From Morinoia aosen (lineage: Eukaryota; Arthropoda; Malacostraca; Amphipoda; Talitridae): DNA of 64,000 bases. The stretch lies in the NCBI GenBank assembly GCA_030386875.1, contig CM059563.1, forward strand, positions 32,030,139 through 32,094,138. Direction: 5' to 3'. The position numbers and the translations under genes are program-made. The notes below the pieces were generated by a model that saw only the letters and a program-made list of their open reading frames with translations, searched no databases and was not told where the DNA came from. This document shows, piece after piece, positions 1 through 10,919 of the stretch (the stretch's first letter is position 1; each line of letters begins with the position of its first letter).

Positions 1-116
1 AAAGTGCAATATGTTCTCTTCTTGGGTAATGAAAATAGTGCTAGGTATGGGGAACAACAAACATGTAATCAAAGCTAAAAGATACCATTAACAACTTATG
101 AAAAACCTTAGCCTTA

Positions 117-412
117 GCTCGCCATAGCCGTGTGTCTATAGGCCCTGTGCGCCGTGCGGGAAACGCGGGTTCGAGTCCCGGCGCTGGCTGGCGATTTTCT
201 TTGTTAGGTATAGGAGAAAAATTTCACGCACAATGCCCCACTCTACCCAGGTGTCTGAAATGGGTACCGGTCTTGACCGGGGGGAAAGCGTCATGGCGTC
301 CTGGCGTTAGTTATAAGGCATTTGAAAATCCAATGTACAAGGTGATATGTATCAGGCTTGAAATTGGAAATAAAGCATCCGTAGATGCCTTCATTATTAT
401 TATTATTATAAA
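117..412 (+). repeat. tRNA-derived SINE, copy 1
   Basis: A tRNA-like head carries a B box reading GGTTCGAGTCC at 168-178 with an A-box-like stretch near 124-135. A body follows with the shared words CTCTACCCAGGTGTCTGAA and ATGGGTACCGG, ending in an (ATT)n tail at about 393-410. The same head and body recur at 9386-9650 and the body alone at 945-1060, which shows a dispersed family. The open frame across it (132-485) is incidental. It is not a functional tRNA gene, because no complete cloverleaf or acceptor stem can be drawn. Confidence 0.8.
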
Positions 413-944
413 TTATTGCTTTAGTGGTGAATTACTTTTAGATAGCGCTGCATTTTGTTTAATTATAGTTTTTGTCAATGGATGATAAGATATTCAAGAT
501 CTGTGCATGCAGCAGGTCACCTTCGCAAACTTTTATCTTTCAAGGTATCTCTATAACTTGTTTCTGGTGCCTCAACCTTTGACTTACCGTTTTTATTCAT
601 GCTGTAATTTGCGTTGTAAGTATTGAATAAAACAAATCCACACACTCACTCTTTAAGAACACCTGTTCTGGGTTCCCTGTTATCCTTATATTTATCAGTT
701 TTATGAAAATGCATTCTTTAACTAATATGGTTGTACTCTATGGGCCTACAAAATTGTATTCAGAATAGGTTTATCATCTTCTTGGTGACTGATGTATGAC
801 CTGCATGTCTGGGATAATACATAAAAATATTCAACTGTTTTTTCCTCTAACTTGAAAACAAGATTACATGATTTTACGAAATTTAATGGTTAAGAATGCA
901 CCCTTCTTGGGAAAGTGTCAATTTTGGGAATCTCAGCACCATAT
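413..944. other. Unassigned AT-rich DNA
   Basis: I see no open frame with recognisable content, no terminal repeats and no RNA gene here. Confidence 0.5.
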
Positions 945-1060
945 GGTGATTTCTCTCCGTTGGGGGAAGGAGAGAACTCCGATACACCCAACCCAGGTCT
1001 CAGAAATGGGTACCACCTTGACCAGGTAACCGTCATTGTATCCTGATGTCAGTTATTTAC
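945..1060 (+). repeat. Partial SINE body, copy 3
   Basis: The stretch has the SINE body words (ACCCAGGTCTCAGAAATGGG, then ACCTTGACCAGG and ACCGTCATTGTATCCTGATG) but lacks the tRNA-like head with its B box. It is a diverged, 5'-truncated member of the family seen at 117-412. Confidence 0.65.
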
Positions 1061-3085
1061 GATAGTAATTTGATAGTATTGTAAAATTATAAATCATTTA
1101 CACCAGTAGTGCGAATGCCCCTCGCCAGCCGTGGAAAACCAAACCAGGAAGGTTTGGCAGCGCAGGACAGGACAGAGGAGTTTCAAGCAGAGAGGAGTTA
1201 AGTTTATAATTCAAGAGAAGCATAATTTTTTGAGTAGTGTTAGTTTTCAGAAATTCAACACTTAGGAAGATTTTTGCTGTTTATAAATTAATACATTAAC
1301 GATACTATAGCAGCGTTTACTTTTCAAAATACCTTTCAGATTGAATCATAGCTTCCTTAAAATCAAAGGATTATTACAATAATAAGAGTAGTTTTAGTTC
1401 AAGAAAGTGTTCAAAATGATCATTCTTGGCATTCTAACATGTGTAGAATAAGCCCAATGCCTTCTCATAGAAGACCCTAAACTCCAGTACAACTAACATT
1501 GAAATTATGGAAAGGGATGGAGTGTTGACTGACATTTTTGATCGAAAATTCACAAAAGAAATGGTCGTCCGAACACAGCGTTACACTTCACTGCGACCCA
1601 CCCAAAAAGCGAACTGGTTCTGAAGTCTCTGGTACCGTTGCGGTCGTCTACAGGAAGTTCACGGGGACGCTATCTGTGCATTGCCAATGTAGGTAATCGA
1701 GGCGGCCAATAGCTCATGATCGCCCTAGGACGCAGCAGCAGTCTAGCCTTCACGGCACGGCAGCACAACATCACAGAGCATCACCCCCATCGCGGAGCAG
1801 CACACAGTCGCGGCGCCCACCGCTGCCGCCAGGCCAAGGAGCTCTCTCTTCTCACTCCATCATAGTGACACTAAAGTGGCATGCAATCTCTAAAGAAGAG
1901 TGCATGAAATTCGAGAAGTTGCATGGGAAGTTCCACTTCAGGTAGAAATCACTGGCTGCTGATTCCCACTCTGCTTGAGTTTGTGGAGTCTGTAATAGAG
2001 TACAACAGAGGGAATTACAGATGGAGGTTCACTACACCATTGTTTGATGGTTTATGCAATATCGTTTCTTGAGATGTGAACAATATTACTGGAAGAAAAC
2101 AGTGTTTAGCCCCCTACTATCCCTGCAATAATATATCACAGCAAAATACATTTTGCTCATGCACCGAAAAGTTCACAAATAATGGAACTAGTTGGGTTTC
2201 AAAGTAGTTCTAATTGTAGTAGGTTACAATCAACTACGAGAAAAATTGAAATACAAATGCACTTTGCGCACCACTACCTTTTTGAGCATGAGTTCATCAA
2301 TTCAAGTAGCACCCAAGACCAGACAGTATAGCAAAAACAGAGTGCACTTATTATATTCAGCTCTGTTATTGCACCAAGTCATAACCGTATTTATGATGAA
2401 ACGTTAAACATTCTGGTGTGCTTGGCTGAACAATGGACGCTTCAAAAATGTGCACAGAAAATATGGATACTGCATATAGTTTAGGACACAAATAAAATGT
2501 ATAAGCTAAATTTAAAATATTTAAAACAAATTGTTGCGTTTATTAAACAGAAAAAATTTAATAGCTTTGGCAAATCATTTCGAATATTGTAGGATGTCTT
2601 TTGACAAAAATTAAAAATATGAGCATTTCTCACCTCTTGTAGAAAATATCGGTCACAAAATAGCTAAAAAAACATTCTTTACCCAGAGTAAATACATATT
2701 TTAAATTTTTAAGCTCAAATTCAAAAATTTTAACTTTATGAAGAGCATTGGAAAAGGTAGAGTTATATCAGCTGATCCCATCTGTGACACTGATAGTATT
2801 TGAAATCTTCGTAATATATTAGCGATTCTTAATATTTTCTGTTCACACATGCCCGCACATAAATTATGGTCAACAACTCTCAACAAATTAACCAATTTTT
2901 TGCATCAATTATCTAAAACATACTTGGGCGGCAATCCTGTTTGTTTACATATTGTTTGCGAACAACTTCACTCCGACGAACACGTAATCTGGACGTCTGG
3001 ACACGATTCGGAAAAGTTCGTGTTGTTGTTCGCGTTTTGGTGTGTTCGTGATTGACGAAAAGTTTGATAGTGTAGACGGGGATTT
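1061..3085. other. Unassigned DNA with a GC-richer patch
   Basis: No gene can be supported. A GC-richer patch lies at about 1560-1860, with CAG/CAC-rich words and no long frame; it may be an old insertion or an exon fragment, but I cannot identify it. From 2460 to 2900 the DNA is strongly AT-rich. Short frames at 2192-2407 and 2849-3055 look random in composition. Confidence 0.4.
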
Positions 3086-3170
3086 ACGGTACCGCCGTAG
3101 TTCGGCTCAAACAAATTACTTCTGTTGCCCTAGCGGACTAATTACGGCGTAGGCAGTACCCACACAAACC
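3086..3170 (+). repeat. ACGGTACC repeat, copy 1
   Basis: The unit starts ACGGTACCGCCG, contains TTGCCCTAGCGGACTAATTA and ends near GGCAGTACC then ACCTCA. It recurs at 13383-13472 and 55079-55156. Its two ends are imperfect inverted copies of each other (GGTACCGCC versus GGCAGTACC). The copies at 13.4 and 55.1 kb flank the LTR element, so the unit may be part of an LTR, but copy 1 does not fit that simply. Confidence 0.6.
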
Positions 3171-3179
3171 TCACTTTAA

Positions 3180-4518
3180 GGGGATCATCCGGGGCCTTTG
3201 CCGGATCCTGTCGATGTCATGATCATTTTGCATGTTTTTGTTGTAGAAGGACCCTTAGTTGGTGGACTATTCGTTCCTTAAATTGTATGGCGCTACGACA
3301 ATAATTCCCCCCTCCTGGGGGGGGGGGGGTGAAGGGACAAAAATATTTCAATTTTCCCGATTTTGACCCCATATAAAAAGAGAAGAAATGGGAAATGGAA
3401 AAAAGCCGAACGTGAGTGTGTTAGAAATGTTCCAAGGATTCTAAAACTGCATTTGTTTTTGTTCTAGCATCACAACTGAAGGAGCAGTCCCATTTTGAAA
3501 TATCGATATCAATGAAAAGCACCCAAAATATTTCTATTTTCCCGATTTTGACCCCATATAAAAAGAGAACAAATGGGAAATGGAAAAAAAAGCCGAATGT
3601 GAGTGTGTTAGAAATGTTCCAAGGATTCTAAAACTGCATTTATTTTTGTTCTAGCATTAAAACTGAAGGAGGAGTCCCATTTTGAAATATCAATATTAGT
3701 GAAATATCAATACCTAAAAACCAATATGTCAAATTTTTACAAAATCTAAGGCCTGAATCAAAAAAATGAATAGAATCAATTGTGTTTCTTTTCAAAGGTT
3801 GCATATCATAGTCAAATTTCATAAGAATCAGACTGGAAAAAGAAAAAATTATTTTTTGATAAAAAAGGAAAAAATTTTATAATTTTTATTTTTTTTAAAT
3901 CACAATTCACAGTTTGAATATGAAGTTATGTATGGAAAGTATCGAAATAAAAATTAAAACTGCATTCAATTACATCAATTGTTCATTATATTACACTTCA
4001 ACACCAAATTTTATTTCTTGCTTATACCCAACACTTTGAATTTTCAACATTCATCCTGGGACTAGTTCTCGAGTTTTGATGCTAGAACAAATCCAAAGAC
4101 AGTTTTAGAATCCTTGGAACATATCTAACAAACGTTCGTTCTGTTTTTTTTTCAAATTTGAATTCTTTGAAGAAATATATCTAAACCCAAAAAATAGTTG
4201 ATGATTTTTGAAATTTCCAAAAATTTTGAATAAATAGAAAAAAATTGAATTTGAAAAAAACTGAATGAGCATTTGTTAGAAATGTTCCAAGGGTTCTAAA
4301 ACTGTCTTTGTTTTTGTTCTAGCATCAAAACTGAAGGAGGAGTTCCAATCTGAAATATCAATAAAAATATACAAAAAACATATTTTTCGTCAAAAAAAAA
4401 ACAAGGCCTAAATCGAAAAAATGACACGAGTAAAAAAGGTTTACTTTCACAAAAGACATATACTGGCCAATTGTCAAACGAATCGGACGAAAAAAGGTCT
4501 CAAACCCGGATGATCCCC
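3180..4518. mobile_element. Non-autonomous TTAA-flanked DNA element
   Basis: The ends are inverted: GGGGATCATCCGGG at 3180 and CCCGGATGATCCCC ending at 4518. Both are bordered by TTAA (3176-3179 and 4519-4522). TTAA duplications are typical of piggyBac-type insertions, although the terminal bases here (GGGG...CCCC) are not a classic piggyBac end. The interior is AT-rich, encodes nothing, has a run of 13 G at about 3318-3330 and carries internal repeats. It abuts Harbinger H1 directly. Confidence 0.65.
3341..3710 (+). repeat. 185-bp tandem duplication within the TTAA element
   Basis: The word CCCGATTTTGACCCC recurs at 3356 and 3541, a period of 185 bp, and the surrounding sequence matches closely (TTAGAAATGTTCCAAGGATT, then TTTTTGTTCTAGCATCA). 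A third diverged partial copy lies at about 4262-4370 and an inverted partial copy at about 4070-4135. Confidence 0.8.
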
Positions 4519-5585
4519 TTAAAGCTCATTTTACACCTACGGTGTGGAGCTACGGTATGGAGCGACGGTGGACGTGCTATAGCTCTTCCCACGAAAGGAT
4601 TGAGCGTCAGTGCACACCGACTTGCTTTTACATTGCCTCTCAATACAACGCCCCTTTCCTAGAGACAGCAATCGTCACGCAGGGCTCCCCCTCTGTTTTT
4701 TTTCACCCATATCTGTTTTGTTTTTCGATTCTTGCTGGGTTGCTTGGTTTAATTTTTGATATATTGCTAAATATGTTTTTTTAAGTCAGACAGTAAATTC
4801 ATTATTGTTAAAAAATTCAGTAAATTCATTGAAGTTAATGTAATAATGCAGTTAAGAATTATTGTTTCAACACCGTATGCAAATGAATTGATTCAAAACA
4901 ACGCCTATCAGATGGGGTAAAACGTGTTCAATCTGTTTCTCGACCTTAAAAACGCGTAACGAACGAGTATCTTACGAATTTGCAAGCCCGGCCAAGCCAG
5001 GGATAGCCGGCGCTCCACTTGTGTTGCTTCGATATTTTTGGCACGTTGCAGCGAGATGACGCGCATTTTGATCGTAAAATTGGTCGAGCATTCCTTTCAA
5101 TGAATGTCTAAAAATTAATTGTTTTAAACATTCAAATTTTCATACTTTTGCCGCACTAGTATTCAAAATGTTTAGCCCTCCAAAAACAATGTCTAAAAAG
5201 AGGTTTACGCAGTCTTTCAAAGAAGAATGGTTAATGGAAAGAATGGAAAAACTGCCACAGTTGGAAACCTAAGCCGAAATTGATACGAGATGTCATCAAC
5301 AGAGTATGTCACCAGCGTAATGAAAAGCGCCTTGCAAACAGAAAAGACGTCTTAATGTTGAAATTTGCGCTGCATAAGAGAATTAGAAGACAGGAATAGA
5401 ATCAGCATTAAGATCATTGTTTCTATTCACGTATGTTAACTTTTACTTTTTCTTGTTAAAACTACACTTCTACGTTTTTTTTATTTACGAATCTAGGTTT
5501 TTTCCATGTTCAATCTACGTTTATCTGAGAATTATCAGTGGGAGCCCTAAATTCGGCAGTTTGCTCCTGCGTTTGCAAAGAGAGG

Positions 5586-6014
5586 ATGTCGTCGGCTGAT
5601 GATAGTGAAGATATTGCTTTGAGCATTGTTATTGCTAAACATCGAAACCGTAGGAAGAGAAAAGAATGGACGAATGACTGGTTAAAACATCGAGAGGATA
5701 AGGGCAGCTATGGTTTTCTGTTCCAAGAATTGAGGAGAGATGAAGATATGTTTTCATGTTACATGCGATTATCGCCTAATATGTTCCACAGCATTCTAGA
5801 CAAGGTTTCTCCATACATTCAGAGGGAAAATACCGTATTGAGAAATAGTGTTTCTTCCGGAGCAAGACTTGAAACTACAATGCTTAACCTCATATCTGGA
5901 TTAAACTACTCGAGACTTCAATACCAAACCATGATCCACCATTTAACCTTGTGCTTAATTATTCCCGAAACTTGTGACGCCATTTACGATGCCCTCAAGA
6001 AAGATTATTTGAAG
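5586..6014 (+). CDS. Harbinger H1 transposase, exon 1
   Basis: This is the N-terminal 143 codons of a HARBI1-like transposase. It starts at the ATG of MSSADDSED; an in-frame ATG at 5538 is possible but precedes low-similarity sequence. Family-type words are RLEttMLNLISG, NYSRLQYQT and IIPETCDAIYDALKKDYLK. The exon ends TTGAAG followed by GTAAGA (donor at 6015), in phase 0, and joins exon 2 at 10920 after TTTTTCCAG. The frame is open throughout. The 4.9 kb intron is mostly the later Tc1/mariner-like insertion; without it the intron would be about 1 kb. The joining is inferred from splice signals and protein-family continuity. Confidence 0.8.
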
Positions 6015-6427
6015 GTAAGACAACTAGGTAAATGCATGCAATCCAAGAGGCAATTCAAAATTGTGGTATGGATAATACGTAAATCGAGGAAAATATGACC
6101 CTTTTAATACTATTTTGATAGGGAGATATTCGTTCTATTACAACTGCATATTTTAATTCAATGAATAGAAAATCTATTTCAGCTTCCGGTTCATACACAA
6201 AAATAAAACTTCGTCACGCACCAGTGATTTTTCCTCGTTCAACAAAATATTATCAGCTACAACAGTAACATATCATTCCTTTTCTGAACAAGAATAATTA
6301 AAAAATCCATTTTCTTCTGTAGAAATGAAAGAAAAAATAATCATTCAGTGTACATTAACAAGCATAAAAATAATAATTAGTATTCTGTCGTTGACAAAAT
6401 GGGGTGTAAAGTTAGCAACTGGAATTA

Positions 6428-6564
6428 TTATTTTGGTAAACTATCCCATTCTACAGCATCAGTAGACTGAACACTCACTATTCGTGTATTTCTATCTAAT
6501 TCCTGAAAATGTGCCTTTGAAATAATGTCATCAACCAGCTTACGAGCAATCAAAAACTGTGTTT
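6428..6564 (-). pseudogene. H1 MADF-type accessory gene, displaced C-terminal end
   Basis: On the far side of the Tc1/mariner-like insertion the minus strand reads LYKTQFLIARKLVDDIISKA and ends DAVEWDSLPK before a stop. Position and strand make it the likely C-terminal end of the gene interrupted at 10463. The frame does not join cleanly after removing the insert and one TA, so either the frame was already broken or my boundary is off by a base. Confidence 0.5.
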
Positions 6565-6935
6565 TATACAGGGTGTTGGTGGAACTCTTGGTACAAACTT
6601 CGGCTACTAGTAGAAAAAACAAATTTAAACACTTTTTCATCAGTGAAAAATATCGAAAAACGCTTAGTTTTTTAATTATTGGGCTTAGAAGTTTTTAATG
6701 CTACGCAACAAGAACACAACAGCGATTTCGCAACAGACAGGAATGAGGGCAATATGGGGAATTAGAATGAACAAGTGTTGGCAGAATCGAACATGTTTAA
6801 TTTACAGTTTAAAACATTAATTCACAGATTCAGGATATTTCTAGAAATTCCTAGTCAACGTTAGCGACCCTTGGTGAGAAGCGTATGTGTATCTTATTCT
6901 TTTGTCAGTTAGCACCGTGACACTGAAGTGGTAAG

Positions 6936-8006
6936 ATGTATCGCCTTACAAATGCACAAATGGCAGACATGCATTTCACTTATGGTGCTGCTAATGGTAA
7001 TGCAAGACGAGCCGCGAGAATCTATCACGAACGTTACCCTAATCGAGAAGTCCCTGATTATCGATTATTCACTGCATTGCACAGAAGATTGACGGAAACC
7101 GGCAGTTTAAGTGTAAACAGAGTAGACGTTGGTCGCCCAATAAATTATCATCGAGAGAAAGAAGTGTTGGAACATTTCTGTAGAAACCCGCGTACGAGCA
7201 CCCGTGCCGCAGCAGCATCTTTGGGCATTCGTGACCATAGTAGAGTGTGGCATATGTATTGAACCGGAATAATTATCATCCGTATCACTTCCAGAGAGTC
7301 CAGGGTCTCCTTCCCGTTGATTATGGTCCTCGTGAGCGATTCTCGCAGTGGTTTTTAGATCAGGGGGTAGAAGATGCCAATTTTGCAGAGTGTGTGTTGC
7401 TTACGGATGAAGCAACCTTCAGCCGAGATGGAATTTTTGATTATCATAACTTTCACTCATGGCAGCAGAACAACCCTCATGTCATCCATGAACGTCATCA
7501 CCAAGATCGCTACACTGTCAATGTTTGGGCAGGTATCGTGCACAATCAACTCATTGGTCCATACATTACGCCAGAGCGTCTTCCTGGAGATGTGTAAAAA
7601 ATCTTTCTTGAAGAAGTCTTTCCTGGTTTATTGGAAAATGTGCCATTAGGTATTCGTAGATGACTTTGGTTTCAACACGATGGAGCTCCGGCCCATTATG
7701 CTCTAAATGTGCGACGGTTTCTTGACCAACAATTTCCAAATCGATGGATTGGTCGTGGTGGTGCTGTGTCCTGGCCACCGAGATCACCTGATTTGACTCC
7801 GTTAGATTTTTCTCATGGGGGACTTGAAATCTCTGATTTATGCGACACCTGTGGAGTCGGAAGAAGACCTTGTCGCTCGAATTGCAGTCGCTGCTGAAGA
7901 TATCGCCGACAACCCAGGAATTTTTTTCAACGTCCGCAACTCGCTTCGACGCAGGTGTCGTGCGTGTATCGGTGTTAATGGTCGAAATTTTGAACACCTA
8001 CTTTGA
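6936..8006 (+). pseudogene. Tc1/mariner-like transposase, decayed
   Basis: The start MYRLTNAQMADMHFTYGAAN and REVPDYRLFTALHRRL form a helix-turn-helix-type N-terminus of the kind common in arthropod transposases. The catalytic words are LLTDEATF (first Asp), WFQHDGAPAHY (second Asp) and PPRSPDLTPLDF (third Asp); I count 36 residues between the second and third. Breaks: a frameshift near 7240, a stop at 7595-7597, a stop after GIRR at about 7661, and a shift near 7815. The C-terminus ends NGRNFEHLL with a stop at 8004-8006. Confidence 0.82.
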
Positions 8007-8088
8007 TGCGTTACTTTCTATTATTTATTAAAGTACCTCATGTTATTTAACGTTTTTCATTACCCTCGTGTGTTATTATTAGAGCTGT

Positions 8089-8275
8089 GCCGTTGCATAA
8101 CTTGCATATATGCACGCCAAGAGATATGCAGAGTGTTTTATGCAATGCAAAGAATTATCTTGTGCAAATGCAAAATCACATATGCAATTTTGCATATGCA
8201 ACATAACAGATGTAAAATGCAAAATGCATATTGCATATGCACGATATCATTGCATATATGCTGTAATACGAATGT
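8089..8275. repeat. TGCATATGCA-rich subterminal array, left
   Basis: Many overlapping copies of GCATATGCA, TGCATAT and ATGCAAAATGC follow the left terminal repeat. A matching cluster lies at 10130-10258 next to the right end. Subterminal motif clusters are usual transposase-binding regions in hAT elements, so this probably marks the element's recognition sites. Confidence 0.65.
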
Positions 8276-9385
8276 TGTAATTTTTTTAATGTAAAACTGC
8301 AAATTGGTTATTAGAATTAGAAATTTTGTACATTGATATGATCTCTCGCATACACACTATCAGTTGTTAAAGCAACATCTCAAGTTTTACCCGGTGCGCT
8401 ATGTTCAGTACCTGATGCCCAGGTTTCCTACTTGACCTGTTCTTCAGTTAAATTTGGTTCATCAATAAAATACAATAGAGGTGTCCGAACTGAATTTATT
8501 GGAGTTGAAGCATGGTGTAATAGTTTTTGCACACCTAGTTATAGTTTTCTTGTTTTTTCTACACATAGGCCTACCTACACGTACAAAGTGATAAAGTGGA
8601 AATGCAACTGTGAAGTTTGTATCAATTCCCGAAACATATGCGTTTAGTGAATTAATAATAAATACCTTTGTTGAGCTCTGCTTGCTCATAAAAAATGAGA
8701 AAGAACTCAATAAGGTTATCCCTTGAATTCCGAATATGCCACAAATTCCCAAAATTTGCATCATTACAGTGATTTCGCTTCCTGGACTTACATAAGGACA
8801 ATCAAATCTGCAATTGACATTTGTAGATTATATGCTGATTTGAATATTCCTGCAATATTTGGCTATTCAAAACCTAATGCAAATGTCCGGTATTTGTGGG
8901 ATGTCCGGAATGAGAGAGATTACCTAGAGGAAGATTATGAGAACTTTTTCGCAAAATTTTGTATTAATTTTTGTATTTAAATTTACAGATGTATTGGATA
9001 ATATGATGATGATTGAAGAAATGAACAAATTTTTTTTAGTATGCTAATGATTACCAATCTTTATTAGTTACACCATTCCAAAGTACCCCAAAGTGTAAGG
9101 AATAATACTTAAGAAAATGAATTCTCAGAATATGACTTTCGGGACGGAAATCTGTATTTTACTTATTGCCGGAAAACTGTAAGTTTGTTGGCAATCTAAT
9201 AAGAGTATACACTGTTATTATCAAAATATCTGCTGCAACTTCATATAGACATGAATAACGAAGATAATCCGTTTGGTTCAGCATACAGTTAACCGATATT
9301 GACCCATTTTCTTCTTCGCTAAAATCACCGAAAGCTAGTAGTTTAACCCCCATGTCTCATTTAATGTACGAAACTAACTTTTAGT

Positions 9386-9650
9386 GCTCGCCGTGGCCGA
9401 GTGTTTGAGTGTTTGGGGTATTGCCATCCGTGGAGGTGTCAAGGGTTCGAACCCCGGCGCTTCGCGGCGATTTTCCACGTTGGGTAAAAGGAAAACTCAA
9501 ACGCAATACCCCACTCTACCCAGATATCTGAAATGGATACCGGCTCGACAGGGGAGTAACCGTCCTGTGCTATAGTAATACGGCATTTGAAAAACCAATG
9601 TACAAGATGATATTTATCATGCTGAATTGATTGGAATAAAACTTTTTTTC
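9386..9650 (+). repeat. tRNA-derived SINE, copy 2
   Basis: The head reads GCTCGCCGTGGCCGAGTG (A box) and has a B box GGTTCGAACCC at 9444-9454. The body matches copy 1 (CACTCTACCCAG, TCTGAAATGG, TACCGGC, CATTTGAAAAACCAATGTAC). It ends with AATAAAAC and a T run. It is inserted in the hAT-like element and is the innermost layer of the H1 nest. Confidence 0.82.
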
Positions 9651-10129
9651 TAGATTGCTAGCACGAGAAGATCTTCCCATGATTAGGGATGTCAACTCAA
9701 TTTTGCGTGGCTATCCTGTTGAGGAACGAAGACTAACGAACCAAATTTGTTGACGAACGAAGTAGTTGGTTCCTCTTTCCATCTGACATGAAGAATTTTA
9801 CATTTGCTCGCTGATGTACGGTGTAGAATGGGTGTTTTCGCAATACAAAATTATTCATGCCGATAAGCAAAAAAAGTGTCCTAATTGAAAACATTAAAAA
9901 GTACATTATTATTAAATGTAACCACAATGGGTAAACATTGTTTTACTTTGAAATCTTATGTAATCATAATTTCATGTTTTCTTCATTAGTAGCAAATGCT
10001 CGATATTCTAAATATTGAACACTATTGTATTGAATCATTACCTTAGAGTTCAATATTTACAACATCAAACAAGTTCCAACTAACTGAAGTCGGTCATTCA
10101 GCAGTGCATGTGCAAGACTTGATCGCATA

Positions 10130-10258
10130 TTGTTTGCATATAAATGCAAGTGCTGTGCATACGACACTCCGCAACCGCATATATGCAACCTCAAGCCGCA
10201 TATTTTATGCGCGCATAATTTCATATGCGCTTGCATATATGCACGTGCATATTGGCAC
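10130..10258. repeat. TGCATATGCA-rich subterminal array, right
   Basis: Repeated GCATATATGC, TTTGCATATAAATGCA and GCGCATAATTTCATATGCGC words occur just inside the right terminal repeat, mirroring the array at 8089-8275. Confidence 0.65.
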
Positions 10259-10463
10259 AGCTCTAGTTATTATTGAACATTAGTGCATGATGTTAAATAG
10301 GATTGCCGTGAGTTCTTGAAGGGCAGCATTAAAAACTGCTAAGCCCAATAATTAAAAAACTAAGTGTTTTTCGATATTTTTTCACTGATGAAAAAGTGTT
10401 TGAATTTGCATTTTCTACTAGTAGCCGAAGTTTGTACCAAGAGTTTCACCAACACCCTGTATA

Positions 10464-10809
10464 GCTGATGAATATCATCTCTAAAAATTCGACCTAATTG
10501 TCTAAATTTGTCATTCTTCTTATCGTTTTCTTCATTTCTATGGGCCAATCTTTTATGCGCCGCCTCATATAAAGGGTCGAAAGCGGCTTTTCTTTTTTTA
10601 TTACATGTTTTTTCAATTCACACTTCACTTGTAGGTGCTTTAGAGCACTGTGGTTGATCAGACGGTGCTGGACTTGGAGAGTTCCTGCAAGTTATCGTAG
10701 AGTTTTCGGTTGGGTTATGGGATATTTGGATGTCCACGGTGGTTGGCGCCAAATTTGTAGATTGTTCCAATTGAGACGCACTTTCTGTTTCTTCACAAGT
10801 ATCTTCTCT
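10464..10809 (-). pseudogene. H1 MADF-type accessory gene, internal exon (stop, then interrupted)
   Basis: Minus-strand reading starts after a plausible acceptor (ACAAAAG, just right of 10809) as REDTCEETESASQLEQST, a Ser/Thr/Pro-rich linker. It meets one in-frame TGA at 10618-10620 and continues in the same frame as KKRKAAFDPLYEAAHKRLAH and FRQLGRIFRDDIHQL. It is cut at 10463 by the Tc1/mariner-like element, with TA at the junction. A linker followed by a charged C-terminal region is typical of MADF/BESS-type Harbinger partners. Confidence 0.65.
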
Positions 10810-10919
10810 CTTTTGTAAAAAATAATGACATTCAAAAATTGGCATAAATCAATGAAAATCGAAGTGATTAATTAAATATTATTCCTCCTAGTTATAATTA
10901 TGTTTTATCATTTTTCCAG

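Larger units (their letters stand above)
8080..10265. mobile_element. Non-autonomous hAT-like element
   Basis: The termini are inverted TAGAGCTGTGCC (8080) and GGCACAGCTCTA (ending 10265). The flanking 8-bp duplications GTTATTAT (8072-8079 and 10266-10273) are perfect, diagnostic of the hAT superfamily. No transposase frame is visible in the 2.2 kb; the frame at 8723-8980 matches nothing I know. It lies just 3' of the Tc1/mariner-like transposase stop codon and holds a SINE. Confidence 0.85.
6567..10461 (+). mobile_element. Tc1/mariner-superfamily element nested in H1
   Basis: The inverted ends begin TACAGGGTGTTGGTG and extend about 130-140 bp (6567-6700 against 10320-10461), with shared words such as CTACTAGTAG and CTTAGTTTTTTAATTA. 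TA flanks both sides. Removing the hAT-like insertion leaves about 1.7 kb, a normal size for an autonomous element of this superfamily. It carries the transposase relic at 6936-8006. Smaller relatives with TACAGGGTGTTTCAG ends occur at 16866 and 23575. Confidence 0.85.

Noticed and set aside
117-200. tRNA gene at the start of the window
   Set aside because: It has an internal B box but no complete cloverleaf, and a SINE body follows that is repeated elsewhere.
7566-7997. Minus-strand 143-codon frame
   Set aside because: It is the complement of the Tc1/mariner-like transposase relic and has no family content.
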